A stretch of 12,779 nucleotides of DNA from Intestinibacillus sp050255995 (GTDB taxonomy: Bacteria; Bacillota; Clostridia; Oscillospirales; Butyricicoccaceae): the NCBI GenBank assembly GCA_050255995.1, contig JBFWIM010000047.1, forward strand, positions 1 to 12,779, written 5' to 3'. Below the pieces are notes generated by a model. It worked only from the letters and a program-made list of their open reading frames with translations, did no database searches and was not told where the DNA came from. The position numbers were made by a program, and so were the translations under genes. Positions 1 to 6,335 of this stretch are shown one piece after another; positions within the stretch are counted from its first letter, which is position 1, and every line of letters starts with the position of its first letter.

Positions 1-12
1 ATCTACGAGAAA

Positions 13-42
13 AGGGCTTCCACTTTTCATCGTGGAAGCCCT
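13..42 (-). terminator. Intrinsic terminator of the tRNA-Arg transcript
   Basis: An 11-bp perfect stem (13-23 pairing with 32-42) with an 8-nt loop. Read on the minus strand it is followed by TTTTCTCG. It lies about 58 nt beyond the CCA end of the minus-strand tRNA, which fits a terminator for a single-tRNA transcript. Confidence 0.75.
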
Positions 43-99
43 CGAAAGGCTTGGATTTACTGGCTTTGTAAGCAATAAATCTTTTTTGCCTTTTGTTTT

Positions 100-176
100 T
101 GGCACGCCCGAAGGGACTCGAACCCCCAACATTCAGAACCGGAATCTGACGCTCTATCCAATTGAACTACGGACGC
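100..176 (-). tRNA. tRNA-Arg, anticodon CCG
   Basis: On the minus strand this folds as a complete cloverleaf. The acceptor strand GCGTCCG (176-170) pairs with CGGGCGT (110-104), with a G-U first pair and a T-G pair inside. A D-arm is present. The anticodon stem TCAGA/TCTGA encloses the loop TTCCGGT, whose anticodon CCG lies at 142-140 and reads the arginine codon CGG. The T-arm contains GTTCGAGTC. Discriminator G is followed by an encoded CCA at 102-100. A promoter lies just upstream and a hairpin terminator downstream, so it appears to be a monocistronic tRNA unit. Isotype is assigned from the anticodon; no tRNA search was run. Confidence 0.95.
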
Positions 177-190
177 ATACCGTAATTGTT

Positions 191-219
191 AGTATATCAT
201 AACACGTGCCGCTTGTAAA
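191..219 (-). promoter_or_regulatory. Sigma-A promoter of the tRNA-Arg gene
   Basis: On the minus strand a -35 TTTACA (219-214) and a -10 TATACT (196-191) are separated by exactly 17 nt. The -10 ends 14 nt before the mature tRNA 5' end at 176, leaving a very short 5' leader. Both hexamers differ from consensus by one base. Confidence 0.75.
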
Positions 220-317
220 GACCTGTTTCTCCCTGTCCCATACCGGAAAAATCCCCGCGTTGCCGTTTGCCGCGCGCTCAAAACCGCGTTGCGCCGCATA
301 AACTGTAACTGGTGGTG

Positions 318-536
318 ATGGCTTTGAACCTGATGAACAATCGGATTACAGTCGGTCAGATCTTGTCCAACCCAAGCGCACGGGCGCTAGCCTATCAGGA
401 GATTCCCGCGCTGCGCAATCCCAGGATCCGCCGTATGGTATGGAATATGCCGCTCTCACAGGTCATCCGGCTCGCTCGCAGATGGGCGCCGGAAAACAGG
501 ATTCGATTTTTGCTGCGCAGGCTCCAAGAAATCTGA
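318..536 (+). CDS. Small hypothetical helical protein (72 aa)
   Basis: The product is a short, basic, probably all-helical protein with no membrane segment or signal peptide. Its core reads ITVGQILSNPSARALAYQEI, then leads through a proline-containing turn into MPLSQVIRLARRWAPENR and ends in FLLRRLQEI. The pattern 'thr-val-gly-x-leu-leu...NP.AR' followed by 'MPL.QVI' resembles short helical modules I have seen in clostridial proteins, but I cannot name a family with certainty. The start is unclear. GTG at 312, GTG at 315, ATG at 318 and ATG at 333 are all in frame, and none has a clean ribosome binding site; GGTGGTG sits immediately before 318. It is co-directional with the next small gene, 36 nt downstream, and the two may form one unit. 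Real coding is likely from its composition and position but unproven. Confidence 0.55.
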   Translation: MALNLMNNRITVGQILSNPSARALAYQEIPALRNPRIRRMVWNMPLSQVIRLARRWAPENRIRFLLRRLQEI

Positions 537-572
537 GGGAGAAAGGGTGGCAAACGCCGCCTGTGGTGATCT

Positions 573-908
573 ATGGAAAAAGCGATGAGCGAACTGTTGG
601 ATTTCGCATTGAATTATTGGAGGCAGGCGCTGGCTGGAATCCTGTCCGTGGGGCTGGGAACGCTGTTCCGCTGGCTTCGCAAGAAACTGCATGAAAGTGA
701 TTTACGCCAGGCCGCCATGGAAAAAGGCATTCAAGCGCTCCTGCGCGATCGCATTGTGCAGGCGTACTACTATCATATGGATCGTGGTTGGATCACACTA
801 TACGGTCTGGAAGCGATCGACAAAATGTACACCGAATACCATAACCTTGGCGGAAACGGTGCAATCTCTAAATTATGGGAGGATATTCATAACCTTGAAG
901 TGCGGTAA
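573..908 (+). CDS. Phage-type small membrane-anchored protein (holin-neighbour family)
   Basis: This 111-residue protein has a hydrophobic N-terminal helix (about residues 15-34, ALAGILSVGLGTLFRWL) followed by a soluble helical tail. The tail contains GIQALLRDRIVQAYYYHMDRGW, then MYTEYHNLGGNGAISKLW. From memory of the family, the pattern 'G..ALLRDRI.QAYN.YMDKG...Y...N...MY..YH.LGGNG.I' is typical of a small uncharacterised protein encoded beside holin and endolysin genes in many Firmicutes prophages. Its exact role is unknown; a membrane or lysis-associated role is inference. ATG 573 and ATG 585 (MSELLDF) are both possible, because a stop codon at 567-569 rules out earlier starts and neither has a strong ribosome binding site. 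No other phage gene is visible nearby, so this may be a domesticated or remnant gene. A shared terminator follows 9 nt after the stop. Confidence 0.75.
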   Translation: MEKAMSELLDFALNYWRQALAGILSVGLGTLFRWLRKKLHESDLRQAAMEKGIQALLRDRIVQAYYYHMDRGWITLYGLEAIDKMYTEYHNLGGNGAISKLWEDIHNLEVR

Positions 909-916
909 TACAGCAC

Positions 917-949
917 AAAAACCGGCCTGCTCCTTCGGGCAGACCGGTT
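917..949. terminator. Bidirectional terminator between converging small genes
   Basis: An 11-bp stem with one C-A mismatch (920-930 with 939-949) encloses the loop TCCTTCGG. On the minus strand it is followed by TTTTTG, and it starts 5 nt after the stop of the 955-1086 gene. On the plus strand it lies 11 nt after the stop of the 573-908 gene and is followed by a weaker T-rich tract. Confidence 0.7.
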
Positions 950-954
950 AAGCT

Positions 955-1086
955 TTAACGACGCGAGGCTTTGACGCGGATGGGCTGGAGTTCTCTGCCG
1001 GTAAGGCGCTCCCAGAGGCGGATAAACTGCGGCAGTCTCCCGCGCGATGCGGCTTGCCTGGACGCCCAGATTAAAAACTTGTTCAT
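955..1086 (-). CDS. Probable small basic protein (43 aa), unknown
   Basis: The minus-strand frame begins MNKFLIWASRQAASRG and ends PIRVKASRR. It has GC-rich third codon positions like the larger genes here. Its stop codon sits directly against the terminator at 917-949, as expected for a real gene end. The product is strongly basic and amphipathic, with no signal peptide or recognised motif. An AAAGGA element lies 11 nt before this ATG, slightly too far. The same element is at ideal distance (4 nt) from an ATG at 1093 in another frame, but that frame runs through the terminator and looks less coding-like. A perfect TATAAT lies about 26 nt upstream of the ATG at 1086. I do not recognise the family. 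Existence as a gene is moderately likely; function is unknown. Confidence 0.45.
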   Translation of the reverse strand: MNKFLIWASRQAASRGRLPQFIRLWERLTGRELQPIRVKASRR

Positions 1087-1107
1087 GAGACATTCCATCC
1101 TTTCTCT

Positions 1108-1120
1108 CGTTATTATAACG
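1108..1120 (-). promoter_or_regulatory. Palindrome containing a perfect TATAAT, candidate promoter/operator
   Basis: CGTTATTATAACG is a 13-nt palindrome with T at its centre. Its minus strand contains TATAAT (1117-1112), placed 11 nt upstream of the AAAGGA ribosome-binding element of the small 955-1086 gene. No good -35 lies 16-18 nt upstream (CCAATC or neighbours), so if it is a promoter it is probably weak or activator-dependent. The symmetry over the -10 would suit a repressor site, which is inference. Confidence 0.35.
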
Positions 1121-1368
1121 GATGATGCGCGGAGGATTGGTACGAGAAAATGGACAATCCGTAAATAATCTATGAACATCGCACTCTCCACATCCATAAA
1201 TGCAGCGGCATTCCAATGTTTTCAAATCGTTCATGATTTGATCCCGGAATCTCCACAAAAGCGCAATAGGATATAGTACATAAACAAACTCATCCTCTCT
1301 TTTCTATCGTTCCCAAGCAGCGCGCACATGTCCCGTCCACGTTCACCGCAGCATAAAGGGCATGTGCG

Positions 1369-1405
1369 AAAAAGGACTGCGCCGGTAATCGGCGCAGTCC
1401 TTTTT
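1369..1405. terminator. Strong bidirectional intrinsic terminator
   Basis: A perfect 16-bp stem (1369-1384 with 1390-1405) surrounds the loop GTAAT, with A5 on one side and T5 on the other, so it works in either direction. On the minus strand it lies 16 nt after the stop of the transporter gene and most likely ends that transcript. Confidence 0.9.
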
Positions 1406-1421
1406 ATGTAAGCGGACAGTC

Positions 1422-2048
1422 TTATTTTTTCTTTTTAAAGTAAGAAATCGGCTTGCCAATCCATAAGAAGTTGTGCCCAAACTGCTGATTCAGGATATTC
1501 GCTGCAGACAGATAAAAGGACAAAACGGCTATGGTCAGCTCAGAATATGCCGCGAGCTGATGCATCGGGCCCTCCAGAATGCCCAGCGTGCTGAACGTCA
1601 GGCCAACAAACAGGAAATCGATCATAACGAATATGAAAAACAGAATCTTATTGGTAACCGTGGCGCCCAGCGTCATAAAAATGCTGAAAACCAGATAGCC
1701 GGCAAATGCTATGCCAAGCTGTTTGGGGTCAATATTGTTCGCCACTTCCGCACCGAACATGCCCAGCTTCATCATCCAACTCACGGCAACACCAAGCCAG
1801 AAGAATCCATAGCCGCCAAACGCCGTTCCCCCGAAGGCGTTTTCCTTTTTAAAGTCCAGAATGCTTGCATAAAGCTGTGCGAATGCTCCGAGGAAAATGG
1901 CCCACGGAAGCACATAAGATAAGCCGTGCGTAATTTCAAGCTTTTGGGAAGATGCAACCAAAGTAACCATCGCCAGACCGAAAAGGCCGATTGCGCTGGG
2001 GTCGCCTGTTTTGACGCTTACATACACTTTTTCATCCACTTTATTCAT
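1422..2048 (-). CDS. GPR1/FUN34/YaaH (SatP-like) acetate/succinate transporter
   Basis: This 208-residue polytopic membrane protein has six hydrophobic segments at about 18-34, 43-62, 79-96, 111-128, 134-154 and 169-187, the number expected for the family. Family marks are GDPSAIGLFG at 15-24, matching the NPAPLGL signature at the start of helix 1 but with Asp for Asn, and FGGYGFFWLG at 77-86. It ends in a positive KKKK tail. Members such as E. coli SatP move acetate and succinate across the cytoplasmic membrane, often as hexameric channels or proton symporters. Monocarboxylate uptake or release is therefore the expected role; the exact substrate is inference. Start choice is unusual. AAAAGGA abuts ATG 2048 with no spacer, while GTG at 2039 (MDEKVYVSV) would have a 9-nt spacer, so translation may begin three codons later. 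A good promoter lies upstream and a strong terminator follows, making it a single-gene unit. Confidence 0.92.
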   Translation of the reverse strand: MNKVDEKVYVSVKTGDPSAIGLFGLAMVTLVASSQKLEITHGLSYVLPWAIFLGAFAQLYASILDFKKENAFGGTAFGGYGFFWLGVAVSWMMKLGMFGAEVANNIDPKQLGIAFAGYLVFSIFMTLGATVTNKILFFIFVMIDFLFVGLTFSTLGILEGPMHQLAAYSELTIAVLSFYLSAANILNQQFGHNFLWIGKPISYFKKKK

Positions 2049-2115
2049 TCCTTTTGATTCCCGATTCCCGGAAACCGTCCTCCCTTTTTACATCTGAATT
2101 CTTGCATACTTTTCG

Positions 2116-2145
2116 ATTATAGCAACAACCCTTGATTCCCGTCAA
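2116..2145 (-). promoter_or_regulatory. Sigma-A promoter of the SatP-like transporter
   Basis: On the minus strand TTGACG (2145-2140) and a perfect TATAAT (2121-2116) are separated by 18 nt. Transcription would start near 2109, giving a leader of about 60 nt. That leader contains a GGGAGG about 30 nt before the gene with no start codon at a usable distance. Confidence 0.75.
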
Positions 2146-2284
2146 TATAAATTATTTGTTTGTAAAACTATGGATTGCTTGCGTACTTCCGGGTTTCCGC
2201 CTGCCGTTTAAAAAGCGTTCCATTCAGGATCGCATGCCGGTTATGCAGCGCCTTACCTATGGAGGGGCGGGGTGTCCATCCGCA

Positions 2285-2947
2285 TCAGAGAAGTCTGCAA
2301 AGCAGCTGCACCGGATCCACATCATAAGGGATCAAAAAAGTAGGCATTCCGGAAGAATAGGGCGCAATCTCATATTGCCCGTAGAAAATCTCAATCCCAT
2401 CGGGCGTCAGGTAAAACCGTTCGGGATTAAAGTACTGCGCTGCCAGCTGCCCGGAGTTTTCGAAAAACTCATCCGGACGCTGTGAAATCTGTTTCCGAAT
2501 CTCTTTGATCAAATACCCCTCGCAATCCGGGCGATTGGGAAACAGTTCGCACAGCCGTACATTCGCACCCGTCCGCATATTCCATGTCTGCGCCGACCGC
2601 ACGGTGTTCCCATGCGCGCCTCCGGTGAACACGTAAGTATCTGTATACAGGCTCAACAGGCATCCGTCTGTAAAAGTGGTTTTGAAGTCCGATACCGCCT
2701 CATGCGGCAAGGCCGATGAACCGGCCGCGCGGGCACGCACCGCTTCGGGAAAAAGCGTTGCCAGAAAATTGCGTCTTTGCCCCAGCGCAAGGCTGTAATA
2801 AATGATATTGAGCTGCTTGCATACGTCCGGAGAGCCACTGCATATAAATTGTGGATAGGTAATGCTCCAGCTAAGCACAGGCTCTCCTTCGTCACTGATG
2901 ACGTCCCGCATCGTCAGCGACTGAATTTGGACCGGGATATATTCCAT
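2285..2947 (-). CDS. DUF3298 (RsiV/PdaC-like) domain protein
   Basis: This 220-residue protein has the arrangement of DUF3298 proteins. An N-terminal beta-rich part (about 1-105, including LSWSITYPQF) matches the region usually called DUF4163. It is followed by the DUF3298 core: YVFTGGAHGNT near 105-115, then the 'W...TG....L.ELF' stretch at 122-136, and the C-terminal block FYLTPDGIEIFYGQYEIAPY at 178-197. The family includes the extracellular part of the anti-sigma factor RsiV, which binds lysozyme, and a domain of the peptidoglycan deacetylase PdaC. Here no membrane segment or signal peptide is visible, so the protein is probably cytoplasmic and its role is unknown. The frame is open to 3127, but ATG 2947 has a GGTGG element 7 nt upstream and matches where the domain begins. 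The upstream 60 codons look non-coding. No clear terminator follows before the transporter promoter. Confidence 0.82.
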   Translation of the reverse strand: MEYIPVQIQSLTMRDVISDEGEPVLSWSITYPQFICSGSPDVCKQLNIIYYSLALGQRRNFLATLFPEAVRARAAGSSALPHEAVSDFKTTFTDGCLLSLYTDTYVFTGGAHGNTVRSAQTWNMRTGANVRLCELFPNRPDCEGYLIKEIRKQISQRPDEFFENSGQLAAQYFNPERFYLTPDGIEIFYGQYEIAPYSSGMPTFLIPYDVDPVQLLCRLL

Positions 2948-3085
2948 AAAAATCCACCACCTGTTCTCAGCATATTCAGCACGGCAGGAAGCGGTGCACC
3001 GATTCGGTGGAAATTCACAAGCAAGTTCACAAAACCCCTGCGTGTTCTGGAAACTTTTCCCCTTCCGTTTTTTCCCAAAATAAGT

Positions 3086-3091
3086 TATAAT
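3086..3091 (+). promoter_or_regulatory. Candidate -10 element for the plus-strand acyltransferase
   Basis: A perfect TATAAT lies in an AT-rich stretch about 95 nt before ATG 3187. The hexamer 17 nt upstream (TTCCGT) is a poor -35. A second, weaker possibility is TATATT near 3140. The assignment is tentative. Confidence 0.3.
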
Positions 3092-3186
3092 CGACATATC
3101 CCCCATATCCATATTGTTTCCGTACATTCTACCGCCAATGTATATATTATCTTTGCAAGAAGCGAGTCCCGAAGGAGGCCCTTTTC

Positions 3187-4530
3187 ATGGAAGAATTTAT
3201 TGTGCACCCACTGCTCCAAACAGACCGTTACGGTAAAATCTTTTTATACACCACACAGAATGACGCTGCGTGCGTGCCCCGTCATACGATCCAAATGAGC
3301 GAGCCGGTGCGTCCGCAGCAACTGCAGCAGGCCGTAAAGGCAGCTTTAATGCGCTTCCCGCATATGACGGTCGGCATCCGGCCGACCCCTACCAGTTATG
3401 AATACCACATGATCAGCGAGGAGCCGGTTGTGCTTCCCTTTGACAATGCCTGCTTTCGCTACACCATCGGCTCCGCGGACACAAACGGCTATATGTTTTT
3501 GATGGGGTATCAGGGCAACAATATTTATATGGAATATCAGCACAGCATCTCGGATGGCCGCGGCTTCGAGGAATTCATCCGCTGCGTACTGTTCCAGTAT
3601 CTCAAGCTGTGCGGAAAACCGGTCGAAAATGACGGCACCATCCGCGCGCAGGATACCCACTACACGCCCGCCGAGAGCGAGGACGCATACCACTATCTGG
3701 ACGACCTTGATCCCTCGCCTGAGGGGATTTATAAAAAACCGGAGGCGCTGCACGCCGAGGGACTCGCTTGGCCGGAGGACGCGCCCGAAATTGTCAACGA
3801 GGTGACGTTCCGTTTTTCCGAATTGCGTGCGCTGGCCAAGCAATACGGCGTCAGCCCGCTTACAGTCATCGCGCCGGCATTCTGCCGCGCCTTTTACAAC
3901 AAATTTGGTAAAGGACAGGACAAGCCGGTTATCGCCCAAATACCGGTCGATATGCGGCAGTTGATTGAGAGCATAACAACACGCTACTTTATCTGCTTCA
4001 TCGACCTGCCCTATGAGGCAGCGTGGCAGGCGCTCCCGCTCACCGAAACCTTTCAGCTGTCCAAGGATTTTCTGGAAAGCCAGATGGAACCTGAACAACT
4101 GCTGTACCGCGCCAAGGCAGCCAGCGACGCCTGCCGAAATCTGCACCTGAAAGATATCCCGCTTGCAGAAAAGGAACTGGAGGCGCGCAACATGTCACGC
4201 GATTTTGTTCAGGCCGACAGCTTCCTGATTACAAATGTCGGCCGCTTCTGCCTGCCGGAATCCATGCTGCCCTATGTTGAGGGGTACGGCGCGGTACTGC
4301 CCTGTGCGGCGCAGCCCTTCGCCATGCTGATCAGCTCCTATAAGGATACCATGAAGATCTCCATTGCCCAGCGCGATCACGACATGAAGGTATGCAGCGA
4401 TTTTGTCGCCATGCTCCATGAACTGGGCGTACATGCCAGGATGGAAAGTTATCCGTTCTATGTAACCCGATATGACGGCGCCGTCTGTACCGGAAGGCTT
4501 GCATGCGTCCGGCAAAAGAAGTATACATAA
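3187..4530 (+). CDS. Condensation/alcohol acetyltransferase-like protein with HxxxDG motif (copy 1)
   Basis: This 447-residue protein belongs to the CoA-dependent acyltransferase superfamily that includes NRPS condensation domains, PapA-type and alcohol acetyltransferases. The catalytic motif is intact: HSISDG at 119-124, His119 being the expected base. The second-half structural motif VDMR is at 254-257, the counterpart of the DLR-type motif of this fold. Other landmarks are RHTIQMSEPV (32-41), the repeated 'DTNGY.FL.GY' strand (98-108), DSFLITNVG (344-352), QPFAMLISSY (376-385) and SYPFYVTRYDG (421-431). There is no carrier protein, adenylation domain or membrane segment, so it is a stand-alone soluble acyltransferase whose donor and acceptor are unknown. 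The start has a textbook site, GGAGG 9 nt before ATG. The next gene, convergent, is a close paralogue, and the two share one terminator. Transfer of an acyl group to an alcohol or amine is inference from the fold and motif. Confidence 0.85.
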   Translation: MEEFIVHPLLQTDRYGKIFLYTTQNDAACVPRHTIQMSEPVRPQQLQQAVKAALMRFPHMTVGIRPTPTSYEYHMISEEPVVLPFDNACFRYTIGSADTNGYMFLMGYQGNNIYMEYQHSISDGRGFEEFIRCVLFQYLKLCGKPVENDGTIRAQDTHYTPAESEDAYHYLDDLDPSPEGIYKKPEALHAEGLAWPEDAPEIVNEVTFRFSELRALAKQYGVSPLTVIAPAFCRAFYNKFGKGQDKPVIAQIPVDMRQLIESITTRYFICFIDLPYEAAWQALPLTETFQLSKDFLESQMEPEQLLYRAKAASDACRNLHLKDIPLAEKELEARNMSRDFVQADSFLITNVGRFCLPESMLPYVEGYGAVLPCAAQPFAMLISSYKDTMKISIAQRDHDMKVCSDFVAMLHELGVHARMESYPFYVTRYDGAVCTGRLACVRQKKYT

Positions 4531-4565
4531 AAAAGTCCCCGCTGCAACTGCTGCGGGGCTTTTTA
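4531..4565. terminator. Shared bidirectional terminator between the two acyltransferase genes
   Basis: CCCCGC (4537-4542) pairs with GCGGGG (4553-4558), extended by GC/GC inside and by AAAAG/CTTTT outside with a single bulged T. A-rich sequence precedes it and T5 follows. It begins immediately after the plus-strand stop (4530) and lies about 37 nt from the minus-strand stop (4602), with no second terminator visible. Confidence 0.85.
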
Positions 4566-4601
4566 TGGGAGGAAACAGCCTGTGCTAAGGCATTGTCTTA
4601 T

Positions 4602-5912
4602 CTATTTTGCGAGATGGCGTCCATCGTACCGGGTGACATGGAAGGGGTAGGACATGGTATGTACGCGCATGCCGGTCTCCTGCAGAACGTTTACAAAGTT
4701 GTGCACCAGCTTCGGGTTAAAGTCGCGCTGGGAAAGGGAAACCTTGATCGTATCCTGATAGGAGCTGATCAGCACGCCAAACGGCTGGTGCGCGCTCGGC
4801 AAAATTGCGCTGTAATCCAGGATATAGGGCTCCATGCTCTTTGTCGGCGCAAACGCGCCGATATTCGTCAGAATGAAGCTGTCACGGCGAATGTAGTTGC
4901 GCACCTGCTCGCGCACAAGCGCCTCTTTCTCGTCGATCGGCAAATCGGCCTGATGCGTATCAAATACGCGCTTTGCGTTTTTAAGCGCCCACCAGGCCGC
5001 GTGGGGCAGCGCCTTTTGCGTATCCAATACCTCTCTGCACCTACGGCAGGCCTCCACAAACGGCAGCGAGAAATACTCATACCGGAACGGCAGATCAAGC
5101 AGCGCCACATAAAAGCGCGTGGTTTGCGAGGGTACCTGCGTGCGCAGATCCATGGGCACCTCGGCGATAATGGGCTCTTGCGAGCCGGAATCCCGGTAGC
5201 AGGTGCGGTAAAGGGCATGAGACAGCGCCGTCATCAGATACGGCAGCGGGGACAGCCCGTTCCGCTTTAAAAAATTCTTCATATCTGTCAGCGAAAACGA
5301 GATCTCTGTCGTCATCTCGTCGCTATCCTCGTCGTTGCGGCATGGCAGGTGGAACGATGGCTCCTCCTGAATATGGTTTTCCTCGGATTGCGGCGCGTAC
5401 CGCAACCGCAAAAAACCGTCCTCACTCTCTTCCGGATAAAATTCGGTTTCCAGCGTACGGATTGAGCCGTCGTTCTCAACCGGCTTGCCGCTGTATTTGA
5501 GATAGTAAAACAGCACGCAGCGGATAAACTGATCAAAGCCTCGTCCGTCCGAAATGCAGTGATGATACTCCAGAAAGATTGTGTTCTGGCGATAGCCGCA
5601 CAGAAACAGATAGCCGTTGGTGTCATCCGAACCGATATAGTAGGGTGAGCAGTCATCAAACGGAAGAACGACCGGTGGCAGATCCAGAAAATGATAACTG
5701 TATCTGCGCTCCCCCCGCGTAAGACCGACCGCCATTTGCGGAAAGCGCAGCAACGCAGCTTTCACCGCTTCAAGCAAAATTTCCGGATCGACCGGCTCCG
5801 ACATGCGAATAATATGCCGCGGCGCGGTAGTCAGGTCACGATGAGTAACATACATAAATACGCAGCCGTAGCTGTCTACATTCAAAAGACAAGGATGAGA
5901 AACTGTAGTCAT
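4602..5912 (-). CDS. Condensation/alcohol acetyltransferase-like protein with HxxxDG motif (copy 2)
   Basis: This 436-residue paralogue of the 3187-4530 product aligns with it over the whole length. The catalytic motif is HCISDG at 118-123, preceded by a second His (117). MDLR is at 254-257. Shared blocks include RMSEPV (36-41), AVKAALLRFP (49-58), GRGFDQFIRCVLF (123-135), GKPVENDG (142-149), DSFILTN, QPFGVLISSY and SYPFHVTRYDG near the end. The insert around 170-205 is acidic and differs most between the copies, so it may affect substrate choice. ATG 5912 was chosen because GGAGGG lies 7 nt upstream and the product then aligns residue for residue with the other copy. The open frame to 6026 would add 38 residues with no counterpart in the paralogue. 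It is a stand-alone soluble acyltransferase by inference, with unknown donor and acceptor. It may be driven by a near promoter (-10 at 5987-5982) or by the stronger one at 6341-6369 through a long leader. Confidence 0.85.
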   Translation of the reverse strand: MTTVSHPCLLNVDSYGCVFMYVTHRDLTTAPRHIIRMSEPVDPEILLEAVKAALLRFPQMAVGLTRGERRYSYHFLDLPPVVLPFDDCSPYYIGSDDTNGYLFLCGYRQNTIFLEYHHCISDGRGFDQFIRCVLFYYLKYSGKPVENDGSIRTLETEFYPEESEDGFLRLRYAPQSEENHIQEEPSFHLPCRNDEDSDEMTTEISFSLTDMKNFLKRNGLSPLPYLMTALSHALYRTCYRDSGSQEPIIAEVPMDLRTQVPSQTTRFYVALLDLPFRYEYFSLPFVEACRRCREVLDTQKALPHAAWWALKNAKRVFDTHQADLPIDEKEALVREQVRNYIRRDSFILTNIGAFAPTKSMEPYILDYSAILPSAHQPFGVLISSYQDTIKVSLSQRDFNPKLVHNFVNVLQETGMRVHTMSYPFHVTRYDGRHLAK

Positions 5913-5961
5913 GATAGCTCCCTCCATTCCATTACGGAACACAGCCCGCTTTGGCCTCGAA

Positions 5962-5989
5962 TTGCACCTGTCTGTACCTTTATTATAAT
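5962..5989 (+). promoter_or_regulatory. Overlapping candidate promoters around 5982-5989
   Basis: On the plus strand TTGCAC (5962-5967), 16 nt, then TATAAT (5984-5989) could start a transcript running to the hairpin at 6211-6245. On the minus strand TATAAT (5987-5982) is suitably placed about 70 nt upstream of the acyltransferase copy 2 start, but no good -35 is visible. Because the two -10 elements overlap, only one may be real. Confidence 0.35.
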
Positions 5990-6210
5990 TGGTCGGGCAC
6001 AGGAAATATATAGTCCAGATGAACAACTTTGGAAGTGGACATTCAGGTATATTTTGGATGCCAAACGTCGAATTTGCGCGGTCCTGCGGGCTTTATCCGG
6101 AACCTGCGCGGATGCCCCGCTAACTGCCCCGCACGGTTTACAGAAAGCTGCATGCCGAATGTTTTTCCGCTGTCCGGCAGCGGCCGCGCCCTGCTGCCGG
6201 GCATGACAAT

Positions 6211-6245
6211 AGCAAAAGCCGGCGCAATATGCGCCGGCTTTTGCT
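6211..6245. terminator. Terminator-like symmetric hairpin in the intergenic region
   Basis: A perfect 15-bp stem (6211-6225 with 6231-6245) surrounds the loop AATAT. The T4/A4 blocks lie inside the stem, so the run outside the hairpin is weak in both directions. It could end a plus-strand transcript from 5989, or a minus-strand transcript from about 6335, or act as an attenuator in the leader of acyltransferase copy 2. Confidence 0.65.
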
Positions 6246-6335
6246 GAATGAAGAGATGTATATGGAGTCTAGGGGCTATTTTATGGCAGGAATGCAGCGG
6301 TTCCGTCTTTCCGTCAATGCCGCTTTTCCTTATGT
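6211..6335 (-). ncRNA. Candidate small RNA or attenuated leader (about 125 nt)
   Basis: The minus-strand promoter at 6341-6369 would start a transcript near 6335 that meets the hairpin 6245-6211 about 90 nt later. Nothing of protein-coding length lies between. A 13-codon TTG-started frame with AAGGA 9 nt upstream is present but may be chance. An AGCGG/CCGCT stem can form near the 5' end. If the hairpin is read through, the transcript continues to the acyltransferase at 5912 with a leader of about 420 nt. This rests on promoter and hairpin patterns only. Confidence 0.3.

Larger units (their letters stand above)
1087..1421. other. Intergenic stretch with inverted repeats, no convincing gene
   Basis: This 335-nt gap holds a TATAAT-containing palindrome (1108-1120) and a 6-bp inverted repeat CAAATC...GATTTG (1223-1240). 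It also holds an 8-bp inverted repeat CGCACATG...CATGTGCG (1323-1330 with 1361-1368) and the terminator at 1369-1405. On the minus strand a cysteine-bearing open frame crosses about 1090-1231 (C-x-C-x4-C-x2-C), but it has no ribosome binding site or defined end and overlaps the better 43-residue frame. I see no gene I would annotate in it. Confidence 0.5.

Noticed and set aside
255..292. Direct repeat CCGCGTTGC at 255-263 and 284-292
   Set aside because: Only two short GC-rich copies; no array, no flanking element, and likely chance.
100..320. tRNA-Arg as an integration site for a phage element carrying the 318-908 genes
   Set aside because: Integrases normally use the 3' end of the tRNA, which faces the left edge; the phage-like gene is on the 5' side. 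No integrase and no repeat of the tRNA 3' end were seen.
1090..1258. Minus-strand cysteine-containing frame (C-x-C-x4-C-x2-C) upstream of the 43-residue gene
   Set aside because: It continues through the terminator at 917-949, lacks a ribosome binding site at its likely start, and its codon use is unlike the neighbouring genes. It is probably chance, though a short zinc-binding peptide is not excluded.
4503..5270. Long plus-strand open frame (255 codons) opposite acyltransferase copy 2
   Set aside because: It lies antisense to a gene with clear family motifs, starts inside the end of copy 1 and crosses the terminator; it is a by-product of GC-rich codon use.
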